63,853 nt of DNA from Myxococcota bacterium (GTDB lineage: Bacteria; Myxococcota_A; Polyangia; JAAYKL01), in contig JASJCT010000036.1 of NCBI GenBank assembly GCA_030065855.1, positions 1-63,853 on the forward strand, written 5' to 3'. Both the position numbers and the translations under genes were made by a program. Shown in pieces: positions 1-10,494 of this stretch. The notes beneath the pieces are model-generated. The model saw nothing but the letters and a program-made list of their open reading frames with translations, searched no databases and was not told the DNA's origin. The stretch's first letter is position 1. Each line of letters opens with the position of its first letter.

Positions 1-135
1 AATCCACTACCCATCACCCATTTCCCAAAATTATCCAACTTTCCATTTCATCCCATCGTACACGACACTGTGAGATTTCACCTCCATCAGTCGATATTTC
101 CAATCGAGATCACGCCGGTTGGATAATCTGGGAAC
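1..135. other. Non-coding flank beyond the truncated first paralogue
   Basis: I see no gene here. In the intact paralogue about 26 further codons follow the position where homology stops at about 136, so this stretch replaces the lost 3' end of the first phosphatase copy. It is AT-leaning and shows no clear hairpin or promoter. Confidence 0.5.
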
Positions 136-3100
136 CTACATCTCTTCGGTGGACCGATCGCCGACAGATTGAAATACACCCCGAAGCCTTTCGTCTCCAA
201 ACATATCGACCTTTGCGTTTTCTGAATCTGCAGAACCGTTCTTTTTTTGCGCTTCGGTAATGCCGTCTGTGAAGAGCAAAACAGCGTCATTCACATTTAA
301 GTGAAGCTGGTGGTCGTCCAACATACCGTGCATATCCTCCACGATGCCCAGCCACATTCCGTTTGTTTCAATTATTTCAATAGATTGGCTCTGGGCACGA
401 TAGATGAGCACGTCCTGATGGAGTCCTGCAAAATGGAAGGTGCCGTTGTCATGAACGGCAAATGCGGTAAGCGTCATATATTTGTTCTCTCGCATCAGTT
501 GGATGTTTTCTCGTATGGTCCCATTGATGACAGTTAATAGTTCAGAAGGAGAGAGCGCCGGGTTTTGATCCAGGGCCGTACGAATGGCTGTTTGCGCCAT
601 CATCATTACCAGGCCGGCAGGCACGCCGTGACCGGAAACATCTCCGATGATGATCCAGGCCCGGTTGCCGGCATTGATGATGTCGTAATAATCGCCCCCG
701 ACTTCGTCCGCCGGGGTCATGGATGCGGATATCTAATATCCGGGTATTAGGGGCGCTTGGGGAAGGAGGACGGTTTGTATTTTTTTGGCCAGTTGCATCT
801 CCCCCCACAGGGCCTCATTGGCCTGCTTTATCTCCTCTTTTTGCATCACGACTTCGGCGGTTCTTTCTTTGACCACAGACTCCAGCCGTTTCTTGGATTG
901 CCTGAGCCGCCAGGTGTAGAGTTGTACCAACCCAATCAACAAGAGCAGAAAACTAACCGCAAATCCAGCGTAGGCCCAGAAAGTCTGGTACCAAGGGGGG
1001 CGGATGACAAACCGATAATGGGCCTCTCTGCTCTCGTGCAAAAACACGTTCTTGGCCTTAACTCGAAATCGATAGGACCCGGCGGGCAGGTTGGTGTACC
1101 CTTTTTTCGTATCTGTGGTCCATTCGCTCCACGTCTCATCAAAGCCGTCTAGCTTGTATGTGAATTGGTTCTTTTCGGCCGCCTCGAAGAACGTCGTGGC
1201 ATATTCGAAGCGCAGGGAATTCTGGTGATAGGGCAACGTGGGGATCTGATCCGATTGTTGACGTTGCAACACCTGGGGATAATGGCCGGCAGCATCTTTC
1301 ACTGCGGGGTTGTAAAAGGCCCCTTGGAACAGGGGCTCGCCCCGGTTGACCGTCACCCGTCGCACCAGGGCAGGATAGGTTGAACGATACGCTTTCTTTA
1401 CTTTGGGATCGAACCTGTAGACCCGCCCTGCGCTGGAGAGCCACAAGATATCATCCTGATCCACCTGCCAGGAGCGCAGGGGGTCTACAGTGGCGCGGGT
1501 GATGGGGCGAAACGGCCGATCATCCCAAAACAGGGAGCCGTCGCTTCTCTTTTTTTGCAGGGCAAAGGGAACCGCTCCGTCGACATTGGCGAGCAATGCG
1601 TCGCCGATGGTGGTGATCGACCACAGCCCCACCTCATGCTCCTGGAAGTATCGACTTAAGGATGGGTCGATCACAAAGCGCCCCGGGGCATCAGATGGGA
1701 CAGGCGGCGGTACAAATCGATAGATCCCCGTCTGTTTGGCCACCACTGGTTGGCTGTTTAACAAACTGACCATATTGAGTTCTGCCGACGGCAGGCCGTG
1801 CTTAGCGGTGTACTGAACCACATCAAATTCCCGAATATCCTGCCCTAAAAACCGGAGATGGAAGATGCCGTTTTGATCTGTCGACAGCCACAGATGTCCG
1901 CGCTTGTCCTGAACCATGTGGCGAATTGTCATCTTAGCTACCTGGGGTACGGAAAAGTCGACTCTCTTTACATGATACCTTGGTTTTGTGTCGCTTTCCC
2001 CGTTGTCAGTTGGATTGTCGTCCATGGGTAAGAGCTCTAACGCCAGCAAGCCATGGCCCCGATTGGCTAGAAAAACCAAATCTGGAAATCGCTTGGTCTG
2101 TCCTGTCGCGATAATCGAATCTATACCCTCAAGCTCTGAAAGGTGCTCGGCGTTGGCACCGTGAATTTGAAATAAATTGCCCTGGTTGATGGTCAATAAA
2201 GCGTCTTTAATTTGCTCGAGGGCTCTGAATTCTCCGTTCAGTCCCTCAAGAGGCAAAAACCCGGACGGCTGATTCTCCAGTTGAAAGTGGATACTGGGCA
2301 AATATAAAACCCCGTTGTCTGTGCCGAGATAGATACTGTTTTGATATCGTTGCAGGGACCAAATATTGATCCTCTTGTCTTTGGGCAGGGGAAATGTGGA
2401 CCAGGGGGAGCTGAGCGCCATATGTGAAAGGCCTGCGGTCGTGGCGACCCACAAATCCCCTTGGGCATCGACCATGACATTGGTGACGTAATCGTTGACC
2501 AACCCTTGGGATTGGTCGATCACATTGGTTAGCTTGCCCTGGGGATTCATTACCACAAGTCCGTGGGTACCGGTGCCAAAGACATAATCCCCGCGTAAGG
2601 TCTGAACAGCACCGATATAAAGCTTCTTGTCGCGCAGATACGCCTCCAACTCGGTGGGAAAGGGTTCGACTGTAGGGGTCGGGGGCTTTGGCGTTAACTG
2701 AGGAATGGCAAGTGAAGCTCCCCGACAAAGGGGGGAGGGGGGATTTCGTCTGATGTACGCCCCGTGAGATGATACAAAAAACACCCCTTGCGATTGGTGG
2801 CGAGGAGCAATTGGTCCCTTTGATACGCCAGGATGGCGACAAATCCAGTGTCCTTGAAGGCAAACTGATCAGTATCGGGCAACCGCTGCAGCTCCTCATT
2901 GACCAACCGAGAGATGCCGCCGTTTAAATGGTAGACATAGATGTCATCCCCCACCTGAGAGCCCCAGTTTTTTCCCTCCATCGGGATAACGCTCAGTTGA
3001 TTCTCGAAAAAGCGGAAGATTTTAGAAAAGGCAAAAAAGTAAATGCCGGAAGATGTGGCGTAAACTCGCCAGACGTCTTTAAAATCTTTGTCTTTTGGAT

Positions 3101-3473
3101 CCAACCGATCCGAAAGGGATGTATAGGTCAGCTCGCCGGTGCCATGACTGGCAAGGTAACCGAACTCCCCGTTGTCGCCCACATACACAGTGCCCTTTTC
3201 GTCCACTGCCACACTGCGCGTAACCATCCAATTGGGGATCTCAACAAGTCGAAATTGATCGCCGTCATAGGTCAACAGGCCGCGCTCATTGGCAACGTAC
3301 AAGATCCCGCGCTTGTCCTGTACAAGGGCCCAGTTTTGCAGACCCACCTCACCGGCCTCATCATCAAAGTTGCGAATAATGGGCGTGCCCTGATCCAGCC
3401 TGGGTGTTGACAGGGCTGGGATGGCGGGCGCAAAAAGACAAACCCACACCCAAATTGACGCATGTCGGATCAT
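136..3473 (-). pseudogene. Propeller/SpoIIE phosphatase, copy 1, disrupted
   Basis: This is a decayed paralogue of the intact gene at 3588-6977. The N-terminal part (2694-3473) keeps the signal peptide (MIRHASIWVWVCLFAPA) and first propeller repeats. A short insertion at about 2714-2770 shifts the frame, so the middle part (733-2784: propeller, Y_Y_Y domain, membrane helix) is read in another frame. At about 734 a GAG glutamate codon of the paralogues is TAG, which stops translation just before the phosphatase domain (LIPGY-stop-ISAS). The phosphatase part continues in frame from there (136-720; motifs ADEVGGDYYDII, GDVSGHGVPAGL, LLFTDGITEAQ) but loses its last 26 or so codons. Three separate lesions make a functional full-length product unlikely. 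Expression of the separate pieces cannot be excluded. Confidence 0.85.
2714..2770. repeat. Dispersed GC-rich palindromic repeat inserted in copy 1
   Basis: This G-run-rich element, absent from the other two paralogues at the same point, contains CAAAGGGGGGAGGGGGGATT followed by TCGTCT. Nearly the same string occurs at 24136-24160 within the topoisomerase-helicase gene. It lies between codons homologous to GCVLYPL and GGASLAIP of the intact paralogue and causes its frame break. It is therefore a mobile or copied repeat, not ancestral sequence. Confidence 0.7.
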
Positions 3474-3587
3474 CTCAATGGATAAAACGGTCCAGTTTTC
3501 GATAAGTTAATGGAGACATAAGCTGAGATGTGTATGACTTGTATCGTAGATGTATTCCCTCCTTCGAGGGAACGACGAGGGATGCTT

Positions 3588-6500
3588 CTATTCCACTCTT
3601 TTTATAATTACCAAGGTTATGTCATCATCAGATTCGTAGTCCTGGAGCGCTCTGAGGATGGTTTCTTTGATCTCTTCAGTTGGCCGATCGCCTGCCGATT
3701 GAAATACATCCTTAAGCCTCTCGTTTCCGAACGTATCGACCATTGCAATTTCCGTATCCTCCGGGCCGTTCTTTTTTTGCGCTTCGGTGATGCCGTCTGT
3801 GAAGAGCAAAACAACGTCATTTACATTTAATTGAAGCTTCTCGTCGGTCAACATTCCCTGCATATCATCCGCTATGCCCAGCCATATGCCATTTGTTTCA
3901 ACAATTTCGACAGCTTGGCTCTGAGATCGATAGATGATCACGTTCTGATGAAGTCCCGCAAAATGGAGGGTGCCATTGTCATGGGCGGCAAACGCGGTCA
4001 GGGTCATATATTTGTCTTCTCGCATCAGGGTGATGTTTTTTCGTATGGCCCGATTGACGATAATCAATAGTTCTGACGGAGAAAAATCAATGGGTTGAGC
4101 CAGTGCAGTGTTAATGGCTGTTTGCGTCATCATCATTACCAACCCAGCAGACACGCCGTGACCGGAAACATCGCCGATGATGATCCAATCCCGGTTACCG
4201 GCATTGATGATGTCGTAGTAATCGCCCCCGACTTCATCTGCAGGCATGGTGTAGGCCGATATTTCATATCCAGGTATGTGGGGCTCTGTTGGAAGAAGAA
4301 CGGTTTGGATTTTTTTGGCCAATTGCATCTCACCCCACAGGGCGTCATTGGCCTGTTTTATCTCCTCTTTTTGCACTACGACTTCGGCGGTTCTTTCTTT
4401 GACTTCTGCTTCCAGACGTTTTTTGGATCGGCGCAACCGCCAGGTATATATTTGCACCAATCCGAACAACAAAAGCAGAAAACAGACCGCGAATCCGGCG
4501 TAGGCCCAGTAGGTTTGATACCAGGGGGGGCGGATAACAAATCGATATTGCGCCTCTTTGCTCTCGTGCAAAAACACGTTTTTGGCCTTAACTCGAAATC
4601 GATAGGATCCGGCAGGCAGGTTGGTGTACCCCTTTTTCTTGTCAGTGGTCCACTCGCTCCACGCTTCATCAAAGCCGTCCAACTTGTAGGCGAATTGGTT
4701 CTTGTCGCCTGCCTCGAAAAACGTCGTTGCGTATTCAAAGCGAAGGGAATTTTTGTCATAGGCCAGCACTGGGATCTGCGCTGGTTGTTGACGTTGCAAC
4801 ACCCGGGGATAATGGCCTGCTGGATCTTTCACCGCTGGGTCGTAAAAGGCCCCTTGGAACAGGGGCTCGCCCCGGTTGACCGTGACCCGTCGCACCAGGG
4901 CAGTATAGGTTGAGCAGTAGTCTTTTTTTACTTTGTGATCATACCGGTAGACCCGGCCCGCACTGGATACCCATAAGATACCATCTCGATCCACCTGCCA
5001 GGAGTGCATGTGGTCGACAGTGGCGCGGGTAATGGGGCGGAACGGCCGTTCATCCCAAAACAGTGAGCCGTTGCTTCTCTTTTTTTGCACGGCAAAGGGG
5101 ACGGATCCGTTGGCATTGGCGAGCAATGCGTCGCCGATGGTGGTGATTGACCACAGTTCCATCCCATGTTCTTGGAAATACCGACTCAGGGATGGGTCGC
5201 GCACAAAACGCCCGGGGGAGGGGTTGGGTTCCCTTTTGTTGGTTGTGGGGGATTCATATCGATAGATGCCCGTGTTTTTGGCCACCACTGGCTGGCCGTT
5301 TAATATACTGACCATATTGAGCTCCATCGACGGCAGGCCGTGCTCAGTGGTGTAATGGACCACGTCGAATTCCCGAATGTCCTGCCCTAAAAACCGGAGA
5401 TGGAAGATGCCGCTGCGGTCAGTTGACAGCCACAAATGACCGTGCTTGTCCTGAGTCATATAGCGAATTGACATCTCAGCCACCTGGGGTACGGCAAAGT
5501 CGATTCTCTTTGCCCGATACCTTGTGTTTGTACCTTTTTCCCGGTTGTCAGCTGAATTGTCGCTCACTGGTAAGAGCTGTATCGCCAGCAGACCCTTGCC
5601 CCGATTGGCCAGGAAAACCACATCTGGAAACCGATCTGTAGTTCCCTCTGCAGTAATTCTGTCCATACCTTCCGGCGCCAAAAGGTGCTCGGATTTGGCA
5701 CCTTGAATTTGAAAAATATTGCCGTAGTCGATGGCCAATATTGCGTCTTTTGTCAGGTTCAGCGTTCCGAATTCTCCTTTCAATCCATCAATCGGCAAAA
5801 ACCTGGACGGCTGATGTTCCAGTTGAAAGTGGACACTGGGTAAATAAAAAACCCCGTTGTCAGTGCCGAGATAGATGCTGCTCTGATGTCGTTTCAAACT
5901 CCATATATTGGCCTTTTTGTCTTTGGGTAGGTCAAATGTCGACCAGGGGGAGCTGAGTGCCACATGTGAAATACCTGCAGTCGTGGCGACCCACAGGTCC
6001 CCTTGGGCATCGACAATGAGATCGGTGACGTAATCGTTGACCAACCCTTGGGATTGGTCGATCACATGGGTCAGTTCTCCCTGGCGATTCATTACGACAA
6101 GGCCGTGGGTACTGGTGCCAAAGACATAATCGCCGCGCAACGTTTGAACAGCGCTGACATAAAGCAGTTTATCGCGCAAATAAGCTTCCAGCTCGGTGGG
6201 AAAGGGTTCGACCACCGGGGTTGGGTGCTCTGGCGTTACCCCAGGAATGGCAAGTGAAGCTCCCCCTTGGAGAGGATACAAAACACACCCCTTCTTACCT
6301 GTGGCGAGGAGCAGCTGGTCCCGTTGATACGGTAAGATGGTAACAAATCCGTTTTCTTTGAAGGAAAACTGATCAGTATCGGGCAACCGCCGCAGCTCCC
6401 CCTCGACCAGCCTAGAGATGCCGCCGTTAAAGTGGTAGACATAGATGTCCTCCCCCACCTGAGAGGCCCAGTTTTTTCCGGTCATCGAGATTGAGGTCAG

Positions 6501-6977
6501 TTGATTCTCGAAGAAACGAAAGATTTTCGATACGGCAAAAAAGTAAATACCCGAAGATGTGATGTAAATCCGCCAGATATCTTTAAAGTTGTTTTCCTTT
6601 GGGTCCAACCGAACTGAAAGGGATGTATAGGCCAGCTTGCCGGTGGCATCACTGGCCAGGTAACCGAACTCCCCGTTATCGCCCACATAAACAGTGCCCG
6701 TCTCGTCCACCGCGACACTGCGCGTGGTCATCCAGTTGGGGATCTCAATGAGTCGGAATTCATTGCCGTCATAGGTCAACAGGCCGCGCTCATTGGCACT
6801 GTACAAGATCCCGCGCTTGTCCTGAGCCAGGTCCCAGTTTTGTTGACCCACCTCACCGGCCTCGATATCAAAGTTGCGGATAAGGGGTATGCCCTGATCC
6901 AGCCTGGATTTGGCCAATGCTGGGACGGCTGGGGCAAAAAGACATACCCACACCCAAATTGACACATATCGGATCAT
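3588..6977 (-). CDS. Propeller-sensor SpoIIE/RsbU-type protein phosphatase
   Basis: Intact 1129-residue member of the tandem family. Residues 1-22 form a signal peptide (MIRYVSIWVWVCLFAPAVPA). Residues about 40-720 carry two-component-regulator propeller repeats (for example DAQGDLWVATTAGISHV, DKHGHLWLSTDRSGIFHL). A Y_Y_Y domain follows (NQFAYKLDGFDEAW, PAGSYRFRVKAKN), then one membrane helix at about 815-840 and a short coiled coil with KKIQTVLLP. The C-terminal 240 residues are a PP2C/SpoIIE phosphatase with the metal-binding motifs ADEVGGDYYD, GDVSGHG and FTDGITEA. By family knowledge the periplasmic propeller senses a ligand and the cytoplasmic phosphatase acts on a phosphoprotein such as an anti-sigma antagonist; no such partner is visible nearby. 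The start is the ATG before the signal peptide; its ribosome site is weak. Confidence 0.93.
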   Translation of the reverse strand: MIRYVSIWVWVCLFAPAVPALAKSRLDQGIPLIRNFDIEAGEVGQQNWDLAQDKRGILYSANERGLLTYDGNEFRLIEIPNWMTTRSVAVDETGTVYVGDNGEFGYLASDATGKLAYTSLSVRLDPKENNFKDIWRIYITSSGIYFFAVSKIFRFFENQLTSISMTGKNWASQVGEDIYVYHFNGGISRLVEGELRRLPDTDQFSFKENGFVTILPYQRDQLLLATGKKGCVLYPLQGGASLAIPGVTPEHPTPVVEPFPTELEAYLRDKLLYVSAVQTLRGDYVFGTSTHGLVVMNRQGELTHVIDQSQGLVNDYVTDLIVDAQGDLWVATTAGISHVALSSPWSTFDLPKDKKANIWSLKRHQSSIYLGTDNGVFYLPSVHFQLEHQPSRFLPIDGLKGEFGTLNLTKDAILAIDYGNIFQIQGAKSEHLLAPEGMDRITAEGTTDRFPDVVFLANRGKGLLAIQLLPVSDNSADNREKGTNTRYRAKRIDFAVPQVAEMSIRYMTQDKHGHLWLSTDRSGIFHLRFLGQDIREFDVVHYTTEHGLPSMELNMVSILNGQPVVAKNTGIYRYESPTTNKREPNPSPGRFVRDPSLSRYFQEHGMELWSITTIGDALLANANGSVPFAVQKKRSNGSLFWDERPFRPITRATVDHMHSWQVDRDGILWVSSAGRVYRYDHKVKKDYCSTYTALVRRVTVNRGEPLFQGAFYDPAVKDPAGHYPRVLQRQQPAQIPVLAYDKNSLRFEYATTFFEAGDKNQFAYKLDGFDEAWSEWTTDKKKGYTNLPAGSYRFRVKAKNVFLHESKEAQYRFVIRPPWYQTYWAYAGFAVCFLLLLFGLVQIYTWRLRRSKKRLEAEVKERTAEVVVQKEEIKQANDALWGEMQLAKKIQTVLLPTEPHIPGYEISAYTMPADEVGGDYYDIINAGNRDWIIIGDVSGHGVSAGLVMMMTQTAINTALAQPIDFSPSELLIIVNRAIRKNITLMREDKYMTLTAFAAHDNGTLHFAGLHQNVIIYRSQSQAVEIVETNGIWLGIADDMQGMLTDEKLQLNVNDVVLLFTDGITEAQKKNGPEDTEIAMVDTFGNERLKDVFQSAGDRPTEEIKETILRALQDYESDDDITLVIIKRVE

Positions 6978-7093
6978 CTCAATGGGTAAAACGGTCCAGT
7001 TTTCGATAAGTTAATGGAGACATAAGCTGAGATGTGTATGACTTGTATCGTAGATGGATTCCTTCCTGCGAGGCTGTGGCGAAAGTCTCAATA

Positions 7094-7215
7094 CTGTCAT
7101 TCCCGCGTAGGCGGGAATCTATAAAACCCTGTAATTTCGATTGGTTCTGGACTCCTGCCTTCGCAGGAGTGACGTCTATTCCCCCTTTCGCGACACCCTC
7201 GAAGGTGGGAATGAC
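7094..7215. repeat. Dispersed inverted repeat between copies 2 and 3
   Basis: Contains two short perfect hairpins: ATTCCCGCGTAGGCGGGAAT at about 7099 and ACTCCTGCCTTCGCAGGAGT at about 7151, then CCCCCTTTCGCGACACCCTC and a GGTGGGAATGAC end. This is the widespread intergenic repeat type whose translations read PRRRESI and AFAGV in many proteobacteria, resembling Neisseria dRS3-like elements. A partial copy lies at about 32318-32366. Its role is unknown; it may act as a transcript hairpin after copy 3. Confidence 0.7.
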
Positions 7216-7230
7216 CGGGGATGCTACCTT

Positions 7231-10200
7231 CTATCTCACTCTTTTTATGATTACCAAGGTGATATCGTCATCTGTTTCATAGTCTTGAAGCGCGCTGAGG
7301 ATGGCATCTTTGATCTTTTCAGTGGGACCGTCACCAACGGATTGAAATGCATCCCGAAGCCTTTCGTCTCCGAACATATCGACCATTGCGTTTTCCGAAT
7401 CAGCCGGGTTATCCTTTTTTCGAGCTTCGGTGATGCCGTCTGTGAAGAGTAAAACAGCGTCATTCACATTTAAGTGAAGCTGATAGTCGTCCAACATGCC
7501 GCGCATATCATCCACAATGCCCAGCCACATCCCGTTTGTTTCAATGATTTCAATTGATTGGCTCTGGGCGCGATAGATGAGCACGTCCTGATGGAGTCCT
7601 GCAAAATGGAAGGTGCCGTTGTCATGGATAACAAAGGCGGTCAAGGTCATGTATTTGTTCTCTCGCATCAGTCGGATGTTTTCTCGTATGGCGATGTTGG
7701 TGATAGCTAATAGTTCAGAAGGAGCCAGGGCCGGGGTTTTAGCCAGGGCTGTACGAATGGCTGTTTGGGCCATCATCATTACTAAACCAGCTGGCACGCC
7801 ATGACCAGAAACATCGCCGATGATGATCCAGTCCCGGTTACCGTCATTGATGATGTCGTAATAATCGCCCCCGACTTCGTCTGCAGGTGTCATGGATGCG
7901 GATATCTCGTATCCGGGGATGTGGGGCGCTTGGGGAAGGAGGACGGTTTGTATTTTTTTGGCCAGTTGCATCTCCCCCCACAGGGCCTCATTGGCCTGTT
8001 TAATCGCCTCCTTTTGCATCACGACTTCAGCGGTTCTTTCTTTTACCACTGCTTCCAGTCGTTTTTTAGATCGTCTCAACCGCCAGGTATACAACTGCAC
8101 CAATCCGATCAACAACAGCAGAAAACTGACCGCAAATCCAGCGTAGGCCCAGAAAGTCTGATACCAGGGGGGGCGGATGACAAACCGATAGTGCGCCGCT
8201 TCGCTCTCGTGCAAAAAAACGTTTTTGGCCTTGACCCGAAATCGATAGGCACCGGCGGGCAGGTTGGTGTACCCCTTTTTTTTGTCTGTGGTCCACCCGC
8301 TCCATGTTTCGTCAAACCCATCCAACTTGTAGGCAAATTGGTTTTTATCGCCCGCCACGAAAAAGGGTGCGGCGTATTCAAAGCTCAGGGAATTCTGGTG
8401 ATAGGGCAACGTGGGGATCTGAGCTGGTTGTTGATGGTGCACCACTCGGCGATAATGGCCGGCAGCATCTTTCACCGCTGGGTCGTAAAAAGCACCCTGG
8501 AACAAAGGGACGTCCGGCTCCACTGTTACCCGTCTCACCATGGCAGCATAGGTTGAACGATACTCTTTTTTTATTTTTGGGTCGTACCTGTAGACCCGGC
8601 CCGCACTGGACATCCACAAGATACCATCTTGATCGACCTGCCAAGAGTGCAGGTGGTCGACAGTGGATCGGGCAATGACGCGAAACGGCTGATCATTCCA
8701 CCCCTGTGAGCCATCGCTTAACGCGCTTTGTTGGGCAAAGGGAACCGGTCCCTCGAGATTGGCGAGCAGGGCATCGCCCATGGTGGTGATCGACCACAGC
8801 TCCATTTTATGCTTTTGGAAATATCGACCCGCGGATAGGTCGTGTACAAACCGTCCTGGGGTATCCTTTGCCTTTTCTTTGTTAGGGGGCGAGATAAATC
8901 GATAAATGCTTGATTTTTTTGTCACCAGCGGTTGGCCATTCAGTACAGTTACAAAGTTGGGGTCTGCTGGTGGCAGACCATGCTCAGTGGTGTACTGAAC
9001 CACATCGAATTCTCGAAGGTCCTGTCCTAAGAACCGAAGTTGGAAGATGCTGTTATGATCAGTCGACAGCCACAGGTGTCCATGCTTGTCTTGAACCATA
9101 TGACGGATCGTCGTCTTGGCAACCTCGGGTGATATAAATTCGATTCTCTTGGCCCGATGCCATGGGGGAGTGCTCTTTTTTCCACTGTCAGTTGGTTGGT
9201 CCGCGGATGGTTGGAGCTTTAGTGCCACCAAGCCACCGCCACGGTTGGAGAGAAAAACCACATCTGGAAATCGCCTGGTTTGTCCTGCCGTGATAATTTT
9301 ATCCACACCTTTAAGCGCTAAAAGGTGCTTGGCTTTGGGGCCCTGAATTTGAAAAACACTGTTATTATTAAAGGTCAACAGGGCACCGTTAGCGATGGTC
9401 AGCGAAAGGAATTCCCCGCTCAATCCCTCAACCGGCAGAAAGCTGGACGGCTGATCTTCAGGTCTAAAGTGGATATCCGGCAGATAAAAAACACCGTTGT
9501 CCGTGCTGAGATAGATGCTGTTTTGATATCGCAGTAGGGACCAAATATTGATTTTCTTGTCTTTGGATAGGGTAAATGTCGACCAGGGGGAGGTGAGTGC
9601 TACATGGGAGAGACCCGCAGTAGTGGCAACCCACAGGTCGCCCTGGGCATCGACCAGGATATCTTGCGCGCGGTTGCCAGGAGCAACTGGTCCTTTTGAT
9701 ACGGCAGAATGGAAACAAATCCAGTCTCTTTGGTGGAAAACTGGTCAGTATCGGGCAACCGCTGCAGCCTCCCATTGACCAAGCGGGAGATGCCACCGGC
9801 AAAATGGAAGACATATAAGTCGTCCCCCACAGGCATGGCACAGGTTTTTCCAGTCACCGGGATAAAGCTCAGTTGATTCTCGAAGAAACGAAAGATTTTT
9901 GAAAAAGTAAAAAAATAAACGCCCGAAGATGTGGCGTAGGTCCGCCAGACATCTTTAAAGACTTTGTCTTTTTCATCCAACTGATCTGAAAGGGATACGT
10001 AGACCAGGTTGCCTGTCTCATCACTAGCCAGGTAACCGAATTCCCCGTTATCGCCCACATAAACAGTGCCAGTCTTGTCCACCGTCACACTGCGCACGGT
10101 CATCCAATTGGGAATCTCAATGAGCCGGAATTGATCGCCGTCATAGGTCAATAAGCCGCTCTGATTGGCGATGTATAAAATCCCGCGCTTGCCCTGGGCC

Positions 10201-10349
10201 AAACCCCAGTTTTGTTGACCCACATCACCTGCCTCATTATCAAAGTTGCGAATGAGCGGCGTGCCCCTATCTAGCCTGGGTTGTACCGAGGCTGTGATGG
10301 CCGGCGCAAACACGCAAACACCCACCCAAACTGATAAATGACGGATCAT
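7231..10349 (-). pseudogene. Propeller/SpoIIE phosphatase, copy 3, internal deletion and frameshift
   Basis: Third paralogue. The N-terminal part (9600-10349) has a signal peptide (MIRHLSVWVGVCVFAPA) and reads normally to LLLATA at about 9670. There about 92 codons of the intact paralogue (from KKGCVLYP to NDYVTD) are missing. The join falls out of frame, so the N-terminal reading ends at 9600, while the correct downstream frame (ILVDAQGDLWVATTAG onward) is open from about 9757 down to 7231 without a good ATG. The downstream piece is otherwise complete: propeller, Y_Y_Y, membrane helix and the full phosphatase ending LVIIKRVR. A 730-residue product could only start at a TTG at 9423. I regard it as a pseudogene or a very recent lesion. 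Confidence 0.8.
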
Positions 10350-10494
10350 ATCAACAGGTGAAACGGTCCATTGCTCCATAATTTAATATCGACATTAATA
10401 GGGCGAAGACCGAGGTCTTTCCGTTGCACTGCCGGCTGCTTCACCTTACAGTTCTCTGTGGTCGAGATACGACGTTACGCAAAGGAGCAGTTGA

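Larger units (their letters stand above)
136..10349 (-). repeat. Three tandem duplicated gene units, about 3.4 kb each
   Basis: Three consecutive minus-strand units (136-3473, 3588-6977, 7231-10349) encode the same protein architecture and align over almost their whole length. About 80 bases of leader are also shared almost perfectly between units 1 and 2 (from 3474 and from 6978, both containing GATAAGTTAATGGAGACATA), while unit 3 has a different leader. In contrast, the transmembrane and coiled-coil part of unit 1 reads like unit 3 (YQTFWAYAGFAVSFLLLL in both; YQTYWAYAGFAVCFLLLL in unit 2). Repeated unequal crossing-over or gene conversion is inferred. Confidence 0.85.

Noticed and set aside
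9464..9841. Separate 125-codon minus-strand gene within copy 3
   Set aside because: Its second half is the wrong-frame reading of propeller codons; the correct frame across the same bases matches the intact paralogue.
10405..10421. Intrinsic terminator before the thiolase
   Set aside because: AAGACC/GGTCTT can pair but the loop is only two bases and there is no T-run; too weak to call.
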